A stretch of 64,000 nt of DNA from assembly GCF_963973895.1 (NCBI RefSeq), contig NZ_CAXBBF010000004.1, one strand, 5' to 3'. Below are positions 16,513 through 26,485 of this stretch, piece by piece. How positions within the stretch are numbered: position 1 is the stretch's first letter; every line of letters begins with the position of its first letter. The stretch comes from Porticoccus sp950063125 (GTDB lineage Bacteria; Pseudomonadota; Gammaproteobacteria; Pseudomonadales; Porticoccaceae). The position numbers and the translations under genes are program-made. Below the pieces are notes generated by a model that had not been told where the DNA came from, ran no database searches, and saw only the letters and a list, made by a program, of their open reading frames with translations.

Positions 16513-18051
16513 ATGCAAGAAATGTTGGCGATGCTATTCAGCTATCTGTCGGGCCTTTGGCGATTCAGATGGGCGGCATTGGTTATTGCCTGGCTGGTTG
16601 GTGTTGTAGGGTGGTTTTCGGTATCACAGGTGCCCGATCAGTATATGGCCACAGCCAGAATTCATGTCGACACCAATACCATCCTGCGACCACTGTTGAG
16701 GGGGCTGGTCATACAGCCGGATATTGATCAGCGCGTAGAGCTGATGAGTAGAACATTACTTAGTCGACCAAATCTCGAAAAGCTGCTCAGAATGACTGAC
16801 ATGGACCTTCGTGCCCAGACAGAAAGAGAGAAGGAAAAGCTTTTTGCCAATATCCGGAGAGCGGTATCGCTATCTGGCGACCGGCGCAATTCATCCCTCT
16901 ATTCGGTGTCTTTCTATCATGAGGACCGCGATCTTGCTCGAAAAGTTGTACAGGCGCTAATCACGGTATTTATTGAGAGTGCGGTCAATGAAAAGCGGGG
17001 CGACTCGGATTCCGCTCAAACCTTCCTTGATAAGCAAATAGCCGAGTATGAGAAACGTCTGGTTGAGGCCGAATCTGCACTGGCTGACTTCAAACAAAGG
17101 CATGCGGGTAATCTGCCAGGTGAAGGTGGTGGCTATTATCAGCGTCTGGTGGCGAGCCAACAGCAGTTGAGCGAGGCACGTTTGCAGCGCAGTGAGATGC
17201 AAAACCGGCGCGATGAATTAAAACGTCAATTAGCCGGAGAGCAGCCGGTCTTTATGGCTAGTGGCGCCAGTGAGCTGAGCTCATCCATTGATGGCCGCAT
17301 CAGCTCTCTGAAAGCCAGGCTGGATGATTTGCTATCCAGATATACTGATCGCCACCCCGAGGTTGTACAGATCAATAATCTTCTCGAAAGCCTTGAGCAG
17401 GAGCGCGAGTCGGAACTTGCGAAACTGGCAACCGGGGAAGCTTCCGATTTGTCGGGCATGAACACCAGTCCTGTTTATCAGCAAATGCGTTCGATGCTGG
17501 CGGAAGCGGAAGCCAAAGTTGCCGAGTTGAACGTTCGTGTGGCCGAGTATCAACGCCGTGTTGATAATCTTAACAGTATGGTGGACAAAATACCCTTGGT
17601 CGAGGCCGAGCTGGTTCAGTTGACCCGCGACTATCAGGTGCTCTCCCAGCAGCACACTGGACTTCTGGAGCGGAGGGAATCCGCCCGGATATCTGAAGAT
17701 GTCGAGCAACAGGCAAATGACCTGGTGTTTAAAGTGATCGATCCACCATTTGTTCCCTTAAGGCCCAACAAGCCCAATAAAATACTACTTAATACCGGTG
17801 TTTTGGCGGCTTCCCTGGGCGTAGGTGCGGGGTTGGCGTTACTTCTGTCATTGCTCAGGCCAGTCATATCTGACCGGCGCAGGTTGACAATGGTTACCGG
17901 GCTGCCCGTGTTGGGCTGTGTGATGCACATTCCTACGCCCGCACAGCAGCGAATGGCGAAGATGAACAAAATACTGTTTTTTGTATTGCTGTTGTCACTG
18001 GTCGCAGTCTACGCCGGAGTCACTTTTCTTGAAGAACTGGCATTGACATGA
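16513..18051 (+). CDS. XrtA-associated polysaccharide chain-length determinant
   Basis: A 512-residue Wzz/GumC-like inner-membrane protein (TIGR03007 type) that sets polymer length and works with the tyrosine kinase encoded next. A first membrane helix lies at about residues 20-40. A long periplasmic coiled-coil region follows (about 170-395), rich in Glu, Arg and Gln, and a second helix near 425 is preceded by the proline-rich PPFVPLRPNKPNK motif. A third helix lies at the C-terminus. No kinase domain is attached; it is encoded separately downstream. The ATG at 16513 lies 41 bases after the export-gene stop. Confidence 0.9.
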   Translation: MQEMLAMLFSYLSGLWRFRWAALVIAWLVGVVGWFSVSQVPDQYMATARIHVDTNTILRPLLRGLVIQPDIDQRVELMSRTLLSRPNLEKLLRMTDMDLRAQTEREKEKLFANIRRAVSLSGDRRNSSLYSVSFYHEDRDLARKVVQALITVFIESAVNEKRGDSDSAQTFLDKQIAEYEKRLVEAESALADFKQRHAGNLPGEGGGYYQRLVASQQQLSEARLQRSEMQNRRDELKRQLAGEQPVFMASGASELSSSIDGRISSLKARLDDLLSRYTDRHPEVVQINNLLESLEQERESELAKLATGEASDLSGMNTSPVYQQMRSMLAEAEAKVAELNVRVAEYQRRVDNLNSMVDKIPLVEAELVQLTRDYQVLSQQHTGLLERRESARISEDVEQQANDLVFKVIDPPFVPLRPNKPNKILLNTGVLAASLGVGAGLALLLSLLRPVISDRRRLTMVTGLPVLGCVMHIPTPAQQRMAKMNKILFFVLLLSLVAVYAGVTFLEELALT

Positions 18052-18126
18052 GATTGGTGAGATTTATTCCATGCAACGCTCACTTGGAGAGCGTTGCAAA
18101 TTGTTTGGTCATCATCCGGAAACCCT

Positions 18127-19095
18127 ATGAGCACAATTGAAAAAGCAGTTGAAAAGCTGGGGAAGAAGAGTCAGAAAAGCGATTCGGCAGCTCCCACATC
18201 CAGCTCACCTGAGGCGGGGGTCAACTTCACGTCAGAGCCGGACAGCCAGGGTTTTTTTGACAAAGCTGTTGAGTCCTCGGTAGGCGCAGCACCCTCAGCA
18301 AGCCATTCTGAAAAGAAAAGTATTGTCCTGCCTATCAAAGAGTTGGAAGCAAAGGGCTTTGTCTCTCCGTACAAGCCGAGGAGTTATATTGCAGAAGAGT
18401 ATCGGGCGATCAAGCGCCCATTATTGCAAAACATAGACACCAATATGGCCCAGGGTACGGACCATGCCAATCTGATTATGGTGACGAGTTCCTTTGAGGG
18501 AGAAGGAAAAACGTTTTCAGCCATTAATCTGATGCTGAGTATCTCCATAGAAAAAGATAAAACAGTTTTGTTCGTTGATGCAGATATGGCAAAGGCTTCT
18601 GCGGGAAGCTTGTTAGGTATTCCCGATGATACGCCAGGACTTATTGATGTTCTGGAAGATGAAAATATCGGTATCGAAGACGTACTGCTAAACACTGACC
18701 TCCCTAATGTGCGCATTATCCCTGTGGGGGTTGCTCACGAACGAGCCACAGAGCTACTTGCCAGTGAGCGGATGAAGCAATTGATGGCAGAGTTGTCAGC
18801 GCGTTATCCGGACCGGGTTATTATTTTCGATTCTCCACCGTTCCTTCAGACGAGTGAGGCAGCAGTGCTGGCCGACTGCATGGGGCAGATCGTGTTTGTA
18901 GTCGAAGCGGAAAAAGTTTCACCGGATGTTGTGAAACAGGCAGTTAGCCGGATCAGTGACGATAAAATTATCGGGATGCTGCTCAACAAGGCCGTAAGAT
19001 ACCCTTGGGACAATTATACCCATGGTTATGGTTATGGGTATGGGCACAGTTATGGGGCAGGTCGAACAAGGATAGGTGGCGACCAGAATGAATAA
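18127..19095 (+). CDS. XrtA-associated tyrosine autokinase (BY-kinase)
   Basis: A 322-residue cytoplasmic bacterial tyrosine kinase (TIGR03018 type) regulating chain length and export. It has Walker A EGEGKT (residues about 125-130), Walker A' VLFVDADMAK and Walker B VIIFDSPPF. The C-terminus is a tyrosine cluster, YTHGYGYGYGHSYGAG, the expected autophosphorylation site. The ATG at 18127 with CCGGA upstream gives the family N-terminus MSTIEKAVEKL. Its stop overlaps the next gene's start. A low-molecular-weight phosphatase domain that might reverse its action is encoded at 42.7-44.4 kb. Confidence 0.92.
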   Translation: MSTIEKAVEKLGKKSQKSDSAAPTSSSPEAGVNFTSEPDSQGFFDKAVESSVGAAPSASHSEKKSIVLPIKELEAKGFVSPYKPRSYIAEEYRAIKRPLLQNIDTNMAQGTDHANLIMVTSSFEGEGKTFSAINLMLSISIEKDKTVLFVDADMAKASAGSLLGIPDDTPGLIDVLEDENIGIEDVLLNTDLPNVRIIPVGVAHERATELLASERMKQLMAELSARYPDRVIIFDSPPFLQTSEAAVLADCMGQIVFVVEAEKVSPDVVKQAVSRISDDKIIGMLLNKAVRYPWDNYTHGYGYGYGHSYGAGRTRIGGDQNE

Positions 19096-20554
19096 CAGCA
19101 CGCGGGTTTCCCTATGTAAAATCAGTCGCTTGGCACCTATTGCCATGGTCGTGATATTGGCTGTGCCATATTCGCTGAATGCCGGCGAATGGAAAAGCAA
19201 GGGGAGCATTACTTTTGGTGAAATTTACACGGACAATGTCGAACTGGACGATGACAACAAGAAGAGCAAATTTATTAGCGTAGTAAGACCTACCATCGAA
19301 CTTGAAGGTAAAGGAAGACGCGCTGAAATGTCTTTGGTTGGTGCCTTTGAGTTTAACAATGTAGGTGGTGGCGCAGACTCCTTTAATCCCAGGGTGCGTG
19401 GTGATGGCGCCGTTGAGTTACTTGAGGATTTCTTTTTTGTTGAAGGTGATATCTATTCTAATCAGACGCTTATCGACCCTTTCGCCGCTTCTGGCAGCAC
19501 TCAACTGAACAGATCCGACAACGTTACAACCACCTACGATTACAGTATAAGTCCCTATCTTGTGCATCGCTTTGCGCGGTTTGCCGATCTTCAGGTGCGC
19601 TATACCTATGATGATCAGATCAACAAGGGCGATGAGCTTTCCGACAGTGTCCGAAAAATGTCTGTGGTGACGCTTAATAGCGGTCCGGATTTTGGCCCCC
19701 TGAGTTGGACCCTGCGTGCCGATCACCAGAAAACAGAATTTGATGGCGATGGCTTCATGAATCAGGATGGGGATAATGAGCGCTCTACAGCCAGTGTCAG
19801 GCTGGGTTATGCCCTCAATCGAAAGTGGCAGTTGAATGGTACTTTGGGTCAGGAGTGGAATAACTTTCAGACTTTCGATGACGACAATACCGATGGTGAT
19901 TTCTGGGATGTAGGTCTGGTATGGACCCCAAACAGACGAACAACTTTTGACTTCGGCTACGGAAAACATTTTTTTGGTACCACACCCCGCTTCAAGTTTA
20001 GCCACACCACCCGTCGGACATCTCTTGCCGTCAACTACAGTCGTAGCATCACCGATACCCGATCAGAGAGACGTGCTGCCAGCCTGTTCCCGGGAGAAGA
20101 CCCCTTTGGAGACCTGATTGATCCAATTACCGGAGAGCCGCTATTTCTGACAGATAACCTCACTTTCCGGGATCAGGGAATTTTTGTTAATGAGTTGTTT
20201 GATGCTTCGCTAACACTGAAAGGCAAGCGCAGTGATCTGACCTTCTTTGTTCGGGAGTCAAAGCAGCTCCGAGAGGACATCGACAGTGACGCAAAATTTA
20301 CTTCTACGGGTATTCGGTTTAATCGAAAACTGTCTTCAAAAATCAGTGTTACCTCAAGATTGAGTCTGGATGAAAGAGAAAACCGGGCCACTTCAGAGTC
20401 GGAAATTACCAGGTTTTATCTGAGCCTTGATCGTCAGCTGGGTCCCAAGACCTCTGTAACGCTTGGCTACAGTTTTTCTGACAGGGACGCAGACGGTTTT
20501 GGGCGTGACTATAAAGAAAACCGGTTAAACCTGGGCCTGACAATAGATTTTTAG
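19088..20554 (+). CDS. PEP-CTERM system outer-membrane beta-barrel protein
   Basis: A 488-residue protein of the TIGR03016 type, thought to form the outer-membrane barrel for exopolysaccharide or PEP-CTERM traffic. A signal peptide runs to about residue 33 (SLNA-GEW). The rest is alternating polar/hydrophobic strands with many Arg, Asp and Thr residues, ending in the typical terminal phenylalanine (LGLTIDF). The ATG at 19088 overlaps the kinase stop and has AGGTGG upstream; an upstream GTG at 19076 is less likely. It is an operon member between the kinase and wecB genes. Confidence 0.85.
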   Translation: MNNSTRVSLCKISRLAPIAMVVILAVPYSLNAGEWKSKGSITFGEIYTDNVELDDDNKKSKFISVVRPTIELEGKGRRAEMSLVGAFEFNNVGGGADSFNPRVRGDGAVELLEDFFFVEGDIYSNQTLIDPFAASGSTQLNRSDNVTTTYDYSISPYLVHRFARFADLQVRYTYDDQINKGDELSDSVRKMSVVTLNSGPDFGPLSWTLRADHQKTEFDGDGFMNQDGDNERSTASVRLGYALNRKWQLNGTLGQEWNNFQTFDDDNTDGDFWDVGLVWTPNRRTTFDFGYGKHFFGTTPRFKFSHTTRRTSLAVNYSRSITDTRSERRAASLFPGEDPFGDLIDPITGEPLFLTDNLTFRDQGIFVNELFDASLTLKGKRSDLTFFVRESKQLREDIDSDAKFTSTGIRFNRKLSSKISVTSRLSLDERENRATSESEITRFYLSLDRQLGPKTSVTLGYSFSDRDADGFGRDYKENRLNLGLTIDF

Positions 20555-20564
20555 GATATTTCAT

Positions 20565-21710
20565 ATGGTCAGGAAGCCACAGCCTCCACAGATCCTCTGT
20601 GTCGTAGGTGCAAGACCAAATTTCATGAAAATAGCACCGATTATGCGAGGGTTAAATCACCCTCAAACGGGCCTTTCTGGCAAGCTGGTTCATACCGGGC
20701 AACACTACGATGCCGCCATGAAGACAACCTTCTTCGAGCAGTTGCATATCCCCCAGCCCGATATTGATCTCGAGGTGGGGTCGGGCACCCATGCCACACA
20801 AACGGCAGACATCATGAAACGTTTTGAGCCGGTCCTTGATGAGCAGCGGCCCCATGCAGTACTGGTGGTGGGCGATGTGAATTCCACCATTGCCTGTGCG
20901 CTGGTCGCCGTGAAAAAGGGTATTCCGGTGATTCATGTGGAAGCAGGGCTGCGCAGTGGGGATCGCACCATGCCCGAGGAGATCAACCGGGTATTGACGG
21001 ACCAGATTTCGGAATTGCTGTTTACCACGGAAAAATCGGCCGCTGACAACCTGCTGCGGGAGGGTGTTGACTCGGATCGCATTCATTTTGCCGGAAATGT
21101 GATGATCGACACGCTGCGTTATAACCTGGCACAGGCGATACCGGCGATGACGACCACTTCCGGGCTGAAAAAAAATGGCTCAAGGCTGGATCTCTCCAAT
21201 GGTTATGGCCTGCTGACACTGCACCGTCCGGCCAATGTTGATCACCCCGAAGTGTTGCAGAACCTGCTCAGTGCGTTGGTTGACATCAGTCGGGATATCC
21301 CGCTGATCTTTCCCGTCCACCCTCGGACCCGACAACGCATCATTGATGCCGGGCTGGAGCCAATGATTGCCTCCTCTGCGCTATACATGACAGGCCCGTT
21401 AGGCTATCTCGAGATGCTGGGCATGATGAAAGACGCCCGCCTGGTGCTCACCGATTCCGGGGGAATTCAGGAAGAAACGACAGCGCTGGGTATTCCCTGT
21501 GTCACCCTTCGTGAAAATACCGAGAGGCCCATTACAGTGGAGCAGGGGACCAATACCATTGTCGGTAACGATCCGCGGGCAATCCATGCCTGTGTCGCAG
21601 ATATTCTCAGTACCGGTGGAAAATCGGGTTGTATCCCCGAGCTTTGGGATGGCCAGGCGGCAGAGAGAATCGTGGAAACAATTGCTCTCTGGTCTAACGG
21701 GAGCCTGTAG
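20565..21710 (+). CDS. wecB: UDP-N-acetylglucosamine 2-epimerase, non-hydrolysing (WecB)
   Basis: A 381-residue cytosolic enzyme that interconverts UDP-GlcNAc and UDP-ManNAc. Motifs include GARPNFMKIAP at the N-terminus, TGQHYD, HVEAGLRSGD, the RVLTDQIS segment, and the C-terminal UDP-binding DSGGIQEE with RENTERP. A good AGGATA ribosome site precedes the ATG. It lies in the place where many XrtA loci have the ATPase gene, and it overlaps the deacetylase start by one base. It would supply ManNAc-type precursors for the polysaccharide. Confidence 0.92.
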   Translation: MVRKPQPPQILCVVGARPNFMKIAPIMRGLNHPQTGLSGKLVHTGQHYDAAMKTTFFEQLHIPQPDIDLEVGSGTHATQTADIMKRFEPVLDEQRPHAVLVVGDVNSTIACALVAVKKGIPVIHVEAGLRSGDRTMPEEINRVLTDQISELLFTTEKSAADNLLREGVDSDRIHFAGNVMIDTLRYNLAQAIPAMTTTSGLKKNGSRLDLSNGYGLLTLHRPANVDHPEVLQNLLSALVDISRDIPLIFPVHPRTRQRIIDAGLEPMIASSALYMTGPLGYLEMLGMMKDARLVLTDSGGIQEETTALGIPCVTLRENTERPITVEQGTNTIVGNDPRAIHACVADILSTGGKSGCIPELWDGQAAERIVETIALWSNGSL

Positions 21711-22621
21711 TGAATCACACAACCTCTATTCGCAATGCCATGTCGGTCGATGTGGAGGACTATTATCATGTCTCCGCCTTCGAGAGTTGTATCAATAAAA
21801 AACAATGGAATGAGATGCCCTGTCGCATAGAGGCCAATATGGAGCGAATCCTGGCCCTATTTGAGCAAAAAAGCATCAAGGCAACCTTCTTCACTCTGGG
21901 TTGTGTGGCCGAACGTTACCCCGCTATGGTCAGGGAGATTGTCGATCAGGGGCACGAGCTTGCAAGCCACGGCTGGGAACATGTTCGGGTTACCCACCAA
22001 AACCAGCAAACCTTTACTCAGGACATTACTCGAACACGCCAGTTGCTTGAAGATATCTCGGGCCAGCCCGTGGTCGGCTACCGTGCCGCGAGCTATTCCA
22101 TCTGTGAGGAAAACCTCTGGGCGCTGGATTGTCTCGCCGATGCAGGCTACCAGTATAGTTCCAGTATCGTACCCATCAGACATGACCATTACGGCATACC
22201 GGGCGCCCCCCGGTTTGCTTTTCCGGCGGCCAATAACAGGTTGTTGGAGATTCCTGTTACCACTATTCCTGTCGCAGGGCGCAACATCAACTGTGGTGGC
22301 GGCGGCTGGTTTCGTTTATTTCCCTACAGTTTCAGCCGGTGGGCGATCAATCGTGTTAACCGGAAAGAGCATCAACCCTGTATTTTCTACTTCCATCCCT
22401 GGGAAATTGACCCTGAGCAGCCACGTGTGCCCAACGCCAGCAATAAAGCCAGATTCCGACACTATTTGAATCTGCATAAAGTCCATCATCGACTGGAGCA
22501 ACTTGCCGATGACTTCCTGTGGGGGCGAGTTGATGAGGTGTTCCTGAAAGACTTCGAACAAAAACAAACTGGCAATGATCAGTGGGGGTTGCATGGCGCT
22601 TGCGATTCATCAGCTGTCTGA
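21710..22621 (+). CDS. XrtA system polysaccharide deacetylase
   Basis: A 303-residue carbohydrate esterase family 4 enzyme (TIGR03006 type). It would remove N-acetyl groups from the exopolysaccharide. The metal-binding Asp is in SVDVEDYYHV and the two His ligands in ASHGWEH. Later motifs are GYRAASYSI and the C-terminal FYFHPWEIDPEQP. No signal peptide is visible, so it may act on the cytosolic lipid-linked intermediate. The start is GTG at 21710, overlapping the wecB stop (TAGTG). Confidence 0.9.
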   Translation: MNHTTSIRNAMSVDVEDYYHVSAFESCINKKQWNEMPCRIEANMERILALFEQKSIKATFFTLGCVAERYPAMVREIVDQGHELASHGWEHVRVTHQNQQTFTQDITRTRQLLEDISGQPVVGYRAASYSICEENLWALDCLADAGYQYSSSIVPIRHDHYGIPGAPRFAFPAANNRLLEIPVTTIPVAGRNINCGGGGWFRLFPYSFSRWAINRVNRKEHQPCIFYFHPWEIDPEQPRVPNASNKARFRHYLNLHKVHHRLEQLADDFLWGRVDEVFLKDFEQKQTGNDQWGLHGACDSSAV

Positions 22622-23624
22622 CGAAGATTTGTCCCAATGGGACGAGTATGTTTTAAAAACGCCTGCGGCAACGTTTTTTCACAGGGCCGGCTGGAAAACG
22701 GTTCTACAGCGAGCCTTCGGCCACCAGCCCTATTTTCTCTATGCCGAACGTGAGGGAGAAATAGTCGGCATAGTGCCGCTGGCACACAATAAGAGCCTGC
22801 TGTTTGGCAACAACCTAGTATCCACGCCATTTTGCGTCTACGGGGGTATCGTTGCCGACACCGATGAAATTGCTGCAGCTCTGAGAACCGCCGCCTGTGA
22901 TCTCGCGCAGACACTTGATGTGGATGCGCTGGAATTGCGGAACCAGCACCGTTCAACCGAAAACTGGCCGACAAAGAGTCTTTATGCGACCTTTCGCCGC
23001 TCTATTGATCGGGATCCCGAGGTGAACATGCAGGCGATTCCCAGCAAGCAGCGGACCATGATTCGCAAGGGAATCAAGAATGGTCTGGTGAGTGAGCCGG
23101 GACAGGATTGGGAACGAATTTATCGAATCTACGCAGAAAGCGTCAGAAATCTCGGCACGCCGGTTTTCTCCAAAAACTACTTTTCACTTCTTCGCAAAGT
23201 GTTTGGCGATGACGTCGATACCCTGATGATTACCCATGAAGGACGTGACGTCGCGGGTGTGGTGAGTTTTTACTTCAGAGATGAAGTGTTGCCCTACTAT
23301 GGGGGTAGTATTGCCGAAGCGAGGCAAATCAAGGGCGTAAACGATTTTATGTATTGGGAATTGATGCGTCGTTCAGCTGAGCAGGGTATACAGGTGTTTG
23401 ATTTTGGTCGCAGCAAAGAGGGCACGGGTCCCTACCGTTTCAAGCAGCACTGGGGATTTACCCCCGAGCAGCTGTATTATGAATATCACTTGGTCAGGGC
23501 GGACAGTGTTCCGGATATAAATCCCCTCAACCCAAAGTATCAGTACTTCATCAGGGCATGGAAAAAACTGCCATTGCCTCTGGCAAATACCGTTGGGCCA
23601 CTACTGGCAAAAAACCTGGGTTAG
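22593..23624 (+). CDS. XrtA-associated FemAB-like acyltransferase
   Basis: A 343-residue protein of the FemAB/GNAT superfamily (TIGR03019 type), with two GNAT-like folds. Family members transfer amino-acyl groups; the acceptor here is presumably the polysaccharide or a peptide on it. Visible segments include FFHRAGW and WKTVLQRAFGHQPYFLYAER. Further on are KQRTMIRKGIKNGL and DFGRSKEGTGPYRFKQHWGF near the C-terminus. The ATG at 22593, with GGGGG five bases before it, overlaps the deacetylase by 29 bases. The next gene begins 13 bases after its stop. Confidence 0.88.
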   Translation: MALAIHQLSDEDLSQWDEYVLKTPAATFFHRAGWKTVLQRAFGHQPYFLYAEREGEIVGIVPLAHNKSLLFGNNLVSTPFCVYGGIVADTDEIAAALRTAACDLAQTLDVDALELRNQHRSTENWPTKSLYATFRRSIDRDPEVNMQAIPSKQRTMIRKGIKNGLVSEPGQDWERIYRIYAESVRNLGTPVFSKNYFSLLRKVFGDDVDTLMITHEGRDVAGVVSFYFRDEVLPYYGGSIAEARQIKGVNDFMYWELMRRSAEQGIQVFDFGRSKEGTGPYRFKQHWGFTPEQLYYEYHLVRADSVPDINPLNPKYQYFIRAWKKLPLPLANTVGPLLAKNLG

Positions 23625-23637
23625 GAATTTGTCTAGC

Positions 23638-24876
23638 ATGAAGCCAGCAATGTTATTTCTATCTCATCGGATCCCTTTTCCCCCCAACAAAGGTGACAAG
23701 ATACGCTCCTTTCACTTGCTCAAATATTTGAGTGAGCATTATCGTGTTTACCTTGGCGCTTTTATCGATGATGCAGAAGACTGGCAATATCGGGAGCAGG
23801 TTCGGGAATATTGTGAGGATTGCTGCTTTGTCAGACTGAATCAGCGCAAGGCCCGGCTGAAAAGTCTGTTCGGACTGATAACCGGTGAACCGTTGACCCT
23901 GCCTTATTTTTTCAGTGCCGCGCTGGCCCGCTGGACTCGCAGTGTAACTACTGAGCAGGGTATTCAGCGAGCCGTCATTTACTCCGCTGCCATGGCGCAA
24001 TATGTTTCCGGCACAGAGCTGCCTATTGAGCGGAAACTGATTGATTTCGTGGACATTGATTCCGATAAGTGGCGACAGTATTCGGAGAAAAAGCGCTGGC
24101 CAATGAGCTGGATTTATCGCCGGGAAGCAAAGCGTTTATTGGCTTACGAGCGTCATGTGGCGGCTGAGTTTGATGCCAGCCTGTTTGTCTCCTCTGCCGA
24201 AGCGACCATGTTCCAGACGCTCGCTCCCGAAGTGGCCAGTAAAACCGGCTTTTATAATAATGGCGTGGACGTGGATTACTTTTCTCCGGACACTGATCTG
24301 GTGACGCCATACAGTCCTCAGGACAAAGTCCTGGTATTTACCGGTGCGATGGATTACTGGCCCAACGAGGATGCGGTCTGCTGGTTTGCCGAGCAAGTGT
24401 TCCCGAGTCTCAAAAAGGTTGATAGCAGTCTGAAGCTGTATATCGTCGGCAGCAATCCTACCGAAACCGTTCAGTCTCTGGAGAAAATCTCCGGGGTTTG
24501 CGTCACCGGTCGGGTGCTGGATGTTCGCCCCTATCTGAAGTTTGCCGTGGCTGCGGTCGCACCGATGAGAGTTGCCCGGGGTATTCAGAACAAGGTACTG
24601 GAAGCCATGGCCATGGCCAAACCGGTCATTGTCACCCCGCAGGCATTGGAGGGCATCGCAGCTGAACATGGTCAAGACGTATTGGTGGCTGACGATGAAG
24701 CGACTTTGAGTGCATTGGTGAAGCAGGTTCTGGCCGGTCAGTTTTCCTCAATCGGCAAGACGGCCCGTGAAAAAGTCACCCGTGATTTCAGTTGGGACGA
24801 CAACCTGCCCAACGTCACCAGTTGGCTGGAAGATGGCAGAGCTTCAGTGAGTGGAGGTGCGGGCCATGAAGTCTGA
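23638..24876 (+). CDS. XrtA system glycosyltransferase (TIGR03087 type)
   Basis: A 412-residue GT4-like glycosyltransferase of the group that accompanies exosortase A. It starts MKPAMLFLSHRIPFPPNKGD, and the PPNKGDK loop is typical. The C-terminal Rossmann domain has LVFTGAMDYWPNEDAV, YIVGSNP and VTPQALEGIAA, the expected donor-binding region. The ATG at 23638 is preceded by TAGGAA. It overlaps the exosortase gene by 11 bases. Donor and acceptor sugars are unknown. Confidence 0.88.
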   Translation: MKPAMLFLSHRIPFPPNKGDKIRSFHLLKYLSEHYRVYLGAFIDDAEDWQYREQVREYCEDCCFVRLNQRKARLKSLFGLITGEPLTLPYFFSAALARWTRSVTTEQGIQRAVIYSAAMAQYVSGTELPIERKLIDFVDIDSDKWRQYSEKKRWPMSWIYRREAKRLLAYERHVAAEFDASLFVSSAEATMFQTLAPEVASKTGFYNNGVDVDYFSPDTDLVTPYSPQDKVLVFTGAMDYWPNEDAVCWFAEQVFPSLKKVDSSLKLYIVGSNPTETVQSLEKISGVCVTGRVLDVRPYLKFAVAAVAPMRVARGIQNKVLEAMAMAKPVIVTPQALEGIAAEHGQDVLVADDEATLSALVKQVLAGQFSSIGKTAREKVTRDFSWDDNLPNVTSWLEDGRASVSGGAGHEV

Positions 24877-26485
24877 ACCGTCATTGATCAATGCCCTGCA
24901 ATTGACGCCCACAGCCAGGGAGCAACTACTTGTTCCCGTTTTTTTTATTGGTCTGCTGGTAGTTTTTTTTGGTCTTTTCTATGAAACCACATGGATAATG
25001 GTGTCCACTTGGTACCAGGCTGAAACCTATACCCACGGTTTTCTGATCCTGCCTATTGTCGCCTGGCTGATCTGGCGGCGCAGAAATTTTCTGCAGAATC
25101 TGCGGCCCACTCCACAATTTTTGGCGCTGATTCCCCTGGCTGCTGCCGGGTTTCTCTGGATGCTGGGTAATCTGGTGGATGTTCAGGTTGTTCAGCAGTT
25201 CGCGCTGATCACCATGGTTGTCGCTGCGTTTCTGACGGTTATGGGGACAGAAATTTCCAAAGCATTGATTTTTCCGCTGGCATTTCTATTTTTTGCAGTA
25301 CCTATGGGAGAGGAGCTGGTTCCCCCGTTGATGGAATACACCGCAACGGTAACCGTTGCTTTGGTAAAACTTAGCGGAATCCCCGTTTATCGCGAGGGCA
25401 TGTTTATCGCACTGCCCTCCGGAAACTGGTCAGTCGTGGAAGCCTGCAGCGGTATTCGCTATCTGATTGCATCGGTGACCCTGGGATGCCTGTTTGCCTA
25501 TATCAACTACTCAAGCATGAAAAAAAGACTGGCATTCATCCTGGTGGCGTCAATTGTACCAATCATTGCCAACGGACTGCGCGCCTACATGATTGTCATG
25601 ATTGGTCATCTCAGCGGCATGGAGCTGGCGGTCGGCGTTGATCACCTGATTTATGGCTGGGTTTTCTTTGGGCTTGTTATGCTGATTTTATTTGTGATTG
25701 GGGCCAAATGGAGCGACCCCGATCAGTTACCCGCACACTCCGGCAGCACGTCTGAGACCAAGTCTAGTGAACGATCATGTTTACCGGGCTCCGCTGTTAT
25801 TCTTGCGGTTTTCGCCACATTGGCCATCGCGGCTATCTGGCCCGCCTGGGTCTTTGCATTGAATCAGGGCGGGGAGACCAGGCCGACTGCCGTCGAATTT
25901 GTACCAGAGCGCCTCGGCGAGTTTACCCTGAGTACTGATGTGTTCTGGGACTGGTATCCCCAGCATAGGGGCAACGATAGTCATATAAAGCAGTTTTACG
26001 TGTATCAGAATCAGAATGACGCTGAAGGGCAGCCCGCTGTCATGCTCGATATTTCCCAGTATCTGCGACAGGAGCGGGGTGCGGAACTGATCAGTGGTCA
26101 GAACCGCCTGTTTAATCGCGATGTTCGCGACTGGCGAGTGTTTCCCATGGGTGGAGAATCCGTGGACCTCAACGGTGAAACAACCTGGGTTTTATCCGCA
26201 GTGGTGAAAGGACCCGGTCAAAATCTGCTGGTTTGGCGGTGGTATCGCATTGGCGACCAATATACGGCCAATGACTATGTGGCCAAGTTCTATGAATTGA
26301 GCGCCCGGTTGCTGGAAAACAGGCGGGATGGTGCCATTATCACCCTCGCGGTACCGATAGATTTCCCGGGCGAGAGCGAACAGATGGCCGTTGCTGAAGA
26401 AAAGCTGCAAAGGTTCATCCATACGATGTTGCCGGAACTGGAAAACTCACTCGACCGGGAATTTTCCGGGGCAAAGCAACCGTGA
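24866..26485 (+). CDS. xrtA: Exosortase A fused to EpsI domain
   Basis: A 539-residue inner-membrane cysteine protease/transpeptidase that recognises C-terminal PEP-CTERM signals. The exosortase part (residues 20-290) has about eight membrane helices and the expected catalytic triad: Cys194 in EACSGIRYL, Arg239 in NGLRAY and His260 in DHLIYGWVF. The C-terminal EpsI domain (about 320-539) follows one more helix and contains FYVYQNQ and VWRWYRIGDQY. XrtA is often fused to EpsI, so this is normal. The ATG at 24866 has TGGAGG eight bases upstream and is preferred over the GTG at 24851. No PEP-CTERM substrate is in the window. Confidence 0.95.
   Translation: MKSEPSLINALQLTPTAREQLLVPVFFIGLLVVFFGLFYETTWIMVSTWYQAETYTHGFLILPIVAWLIWRRRNFLQNLRPTPQFLALIPLAAAGFLWMLGNLVDVQVVQQFALITMVVAAFLTVMGTEISKALIFPLAFLFFAVPMGEELVPPLMEYTATVTVALVKLSGIPVYREGMFIALPSGNWSVVEACSGIRYLIASVTLGCLFAYINYSSMKKRLAFILVASIVPIIANGLRAYMIVMIGHLSGMELAVGVDHLIYGWVFFGLVMLILFVIGAKWSDPDQLPAHSGSTSETKSSERSCLPGSAVILAVFATLAIAAIWPAWVFALNQGGETRPTAVEFVPERLGEFTLSTDVFWDWYPQHRGNDSHIKQFYVYQNQNDAEGQPAVMLDISQYLRQERGAELISGQNRLFNRDVRDWRVFPMGGESVDLNGETTWVLSAVVKGPGQNLLVWRWYRIGDQYTANDYVAKFYELSARLLENRRDGAIITLAVPIDFPGESEQMAVAEEKLQRFIHTMLPELENSLDREFSGAKQP

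Noticed and set aside
18991..19060. TATGG-type tandem repeat as a noncoding repeat
   Set aside because: It is the coding sequence of the tyrosine cluster at the end of the BY-kinase and needs no other explanation.
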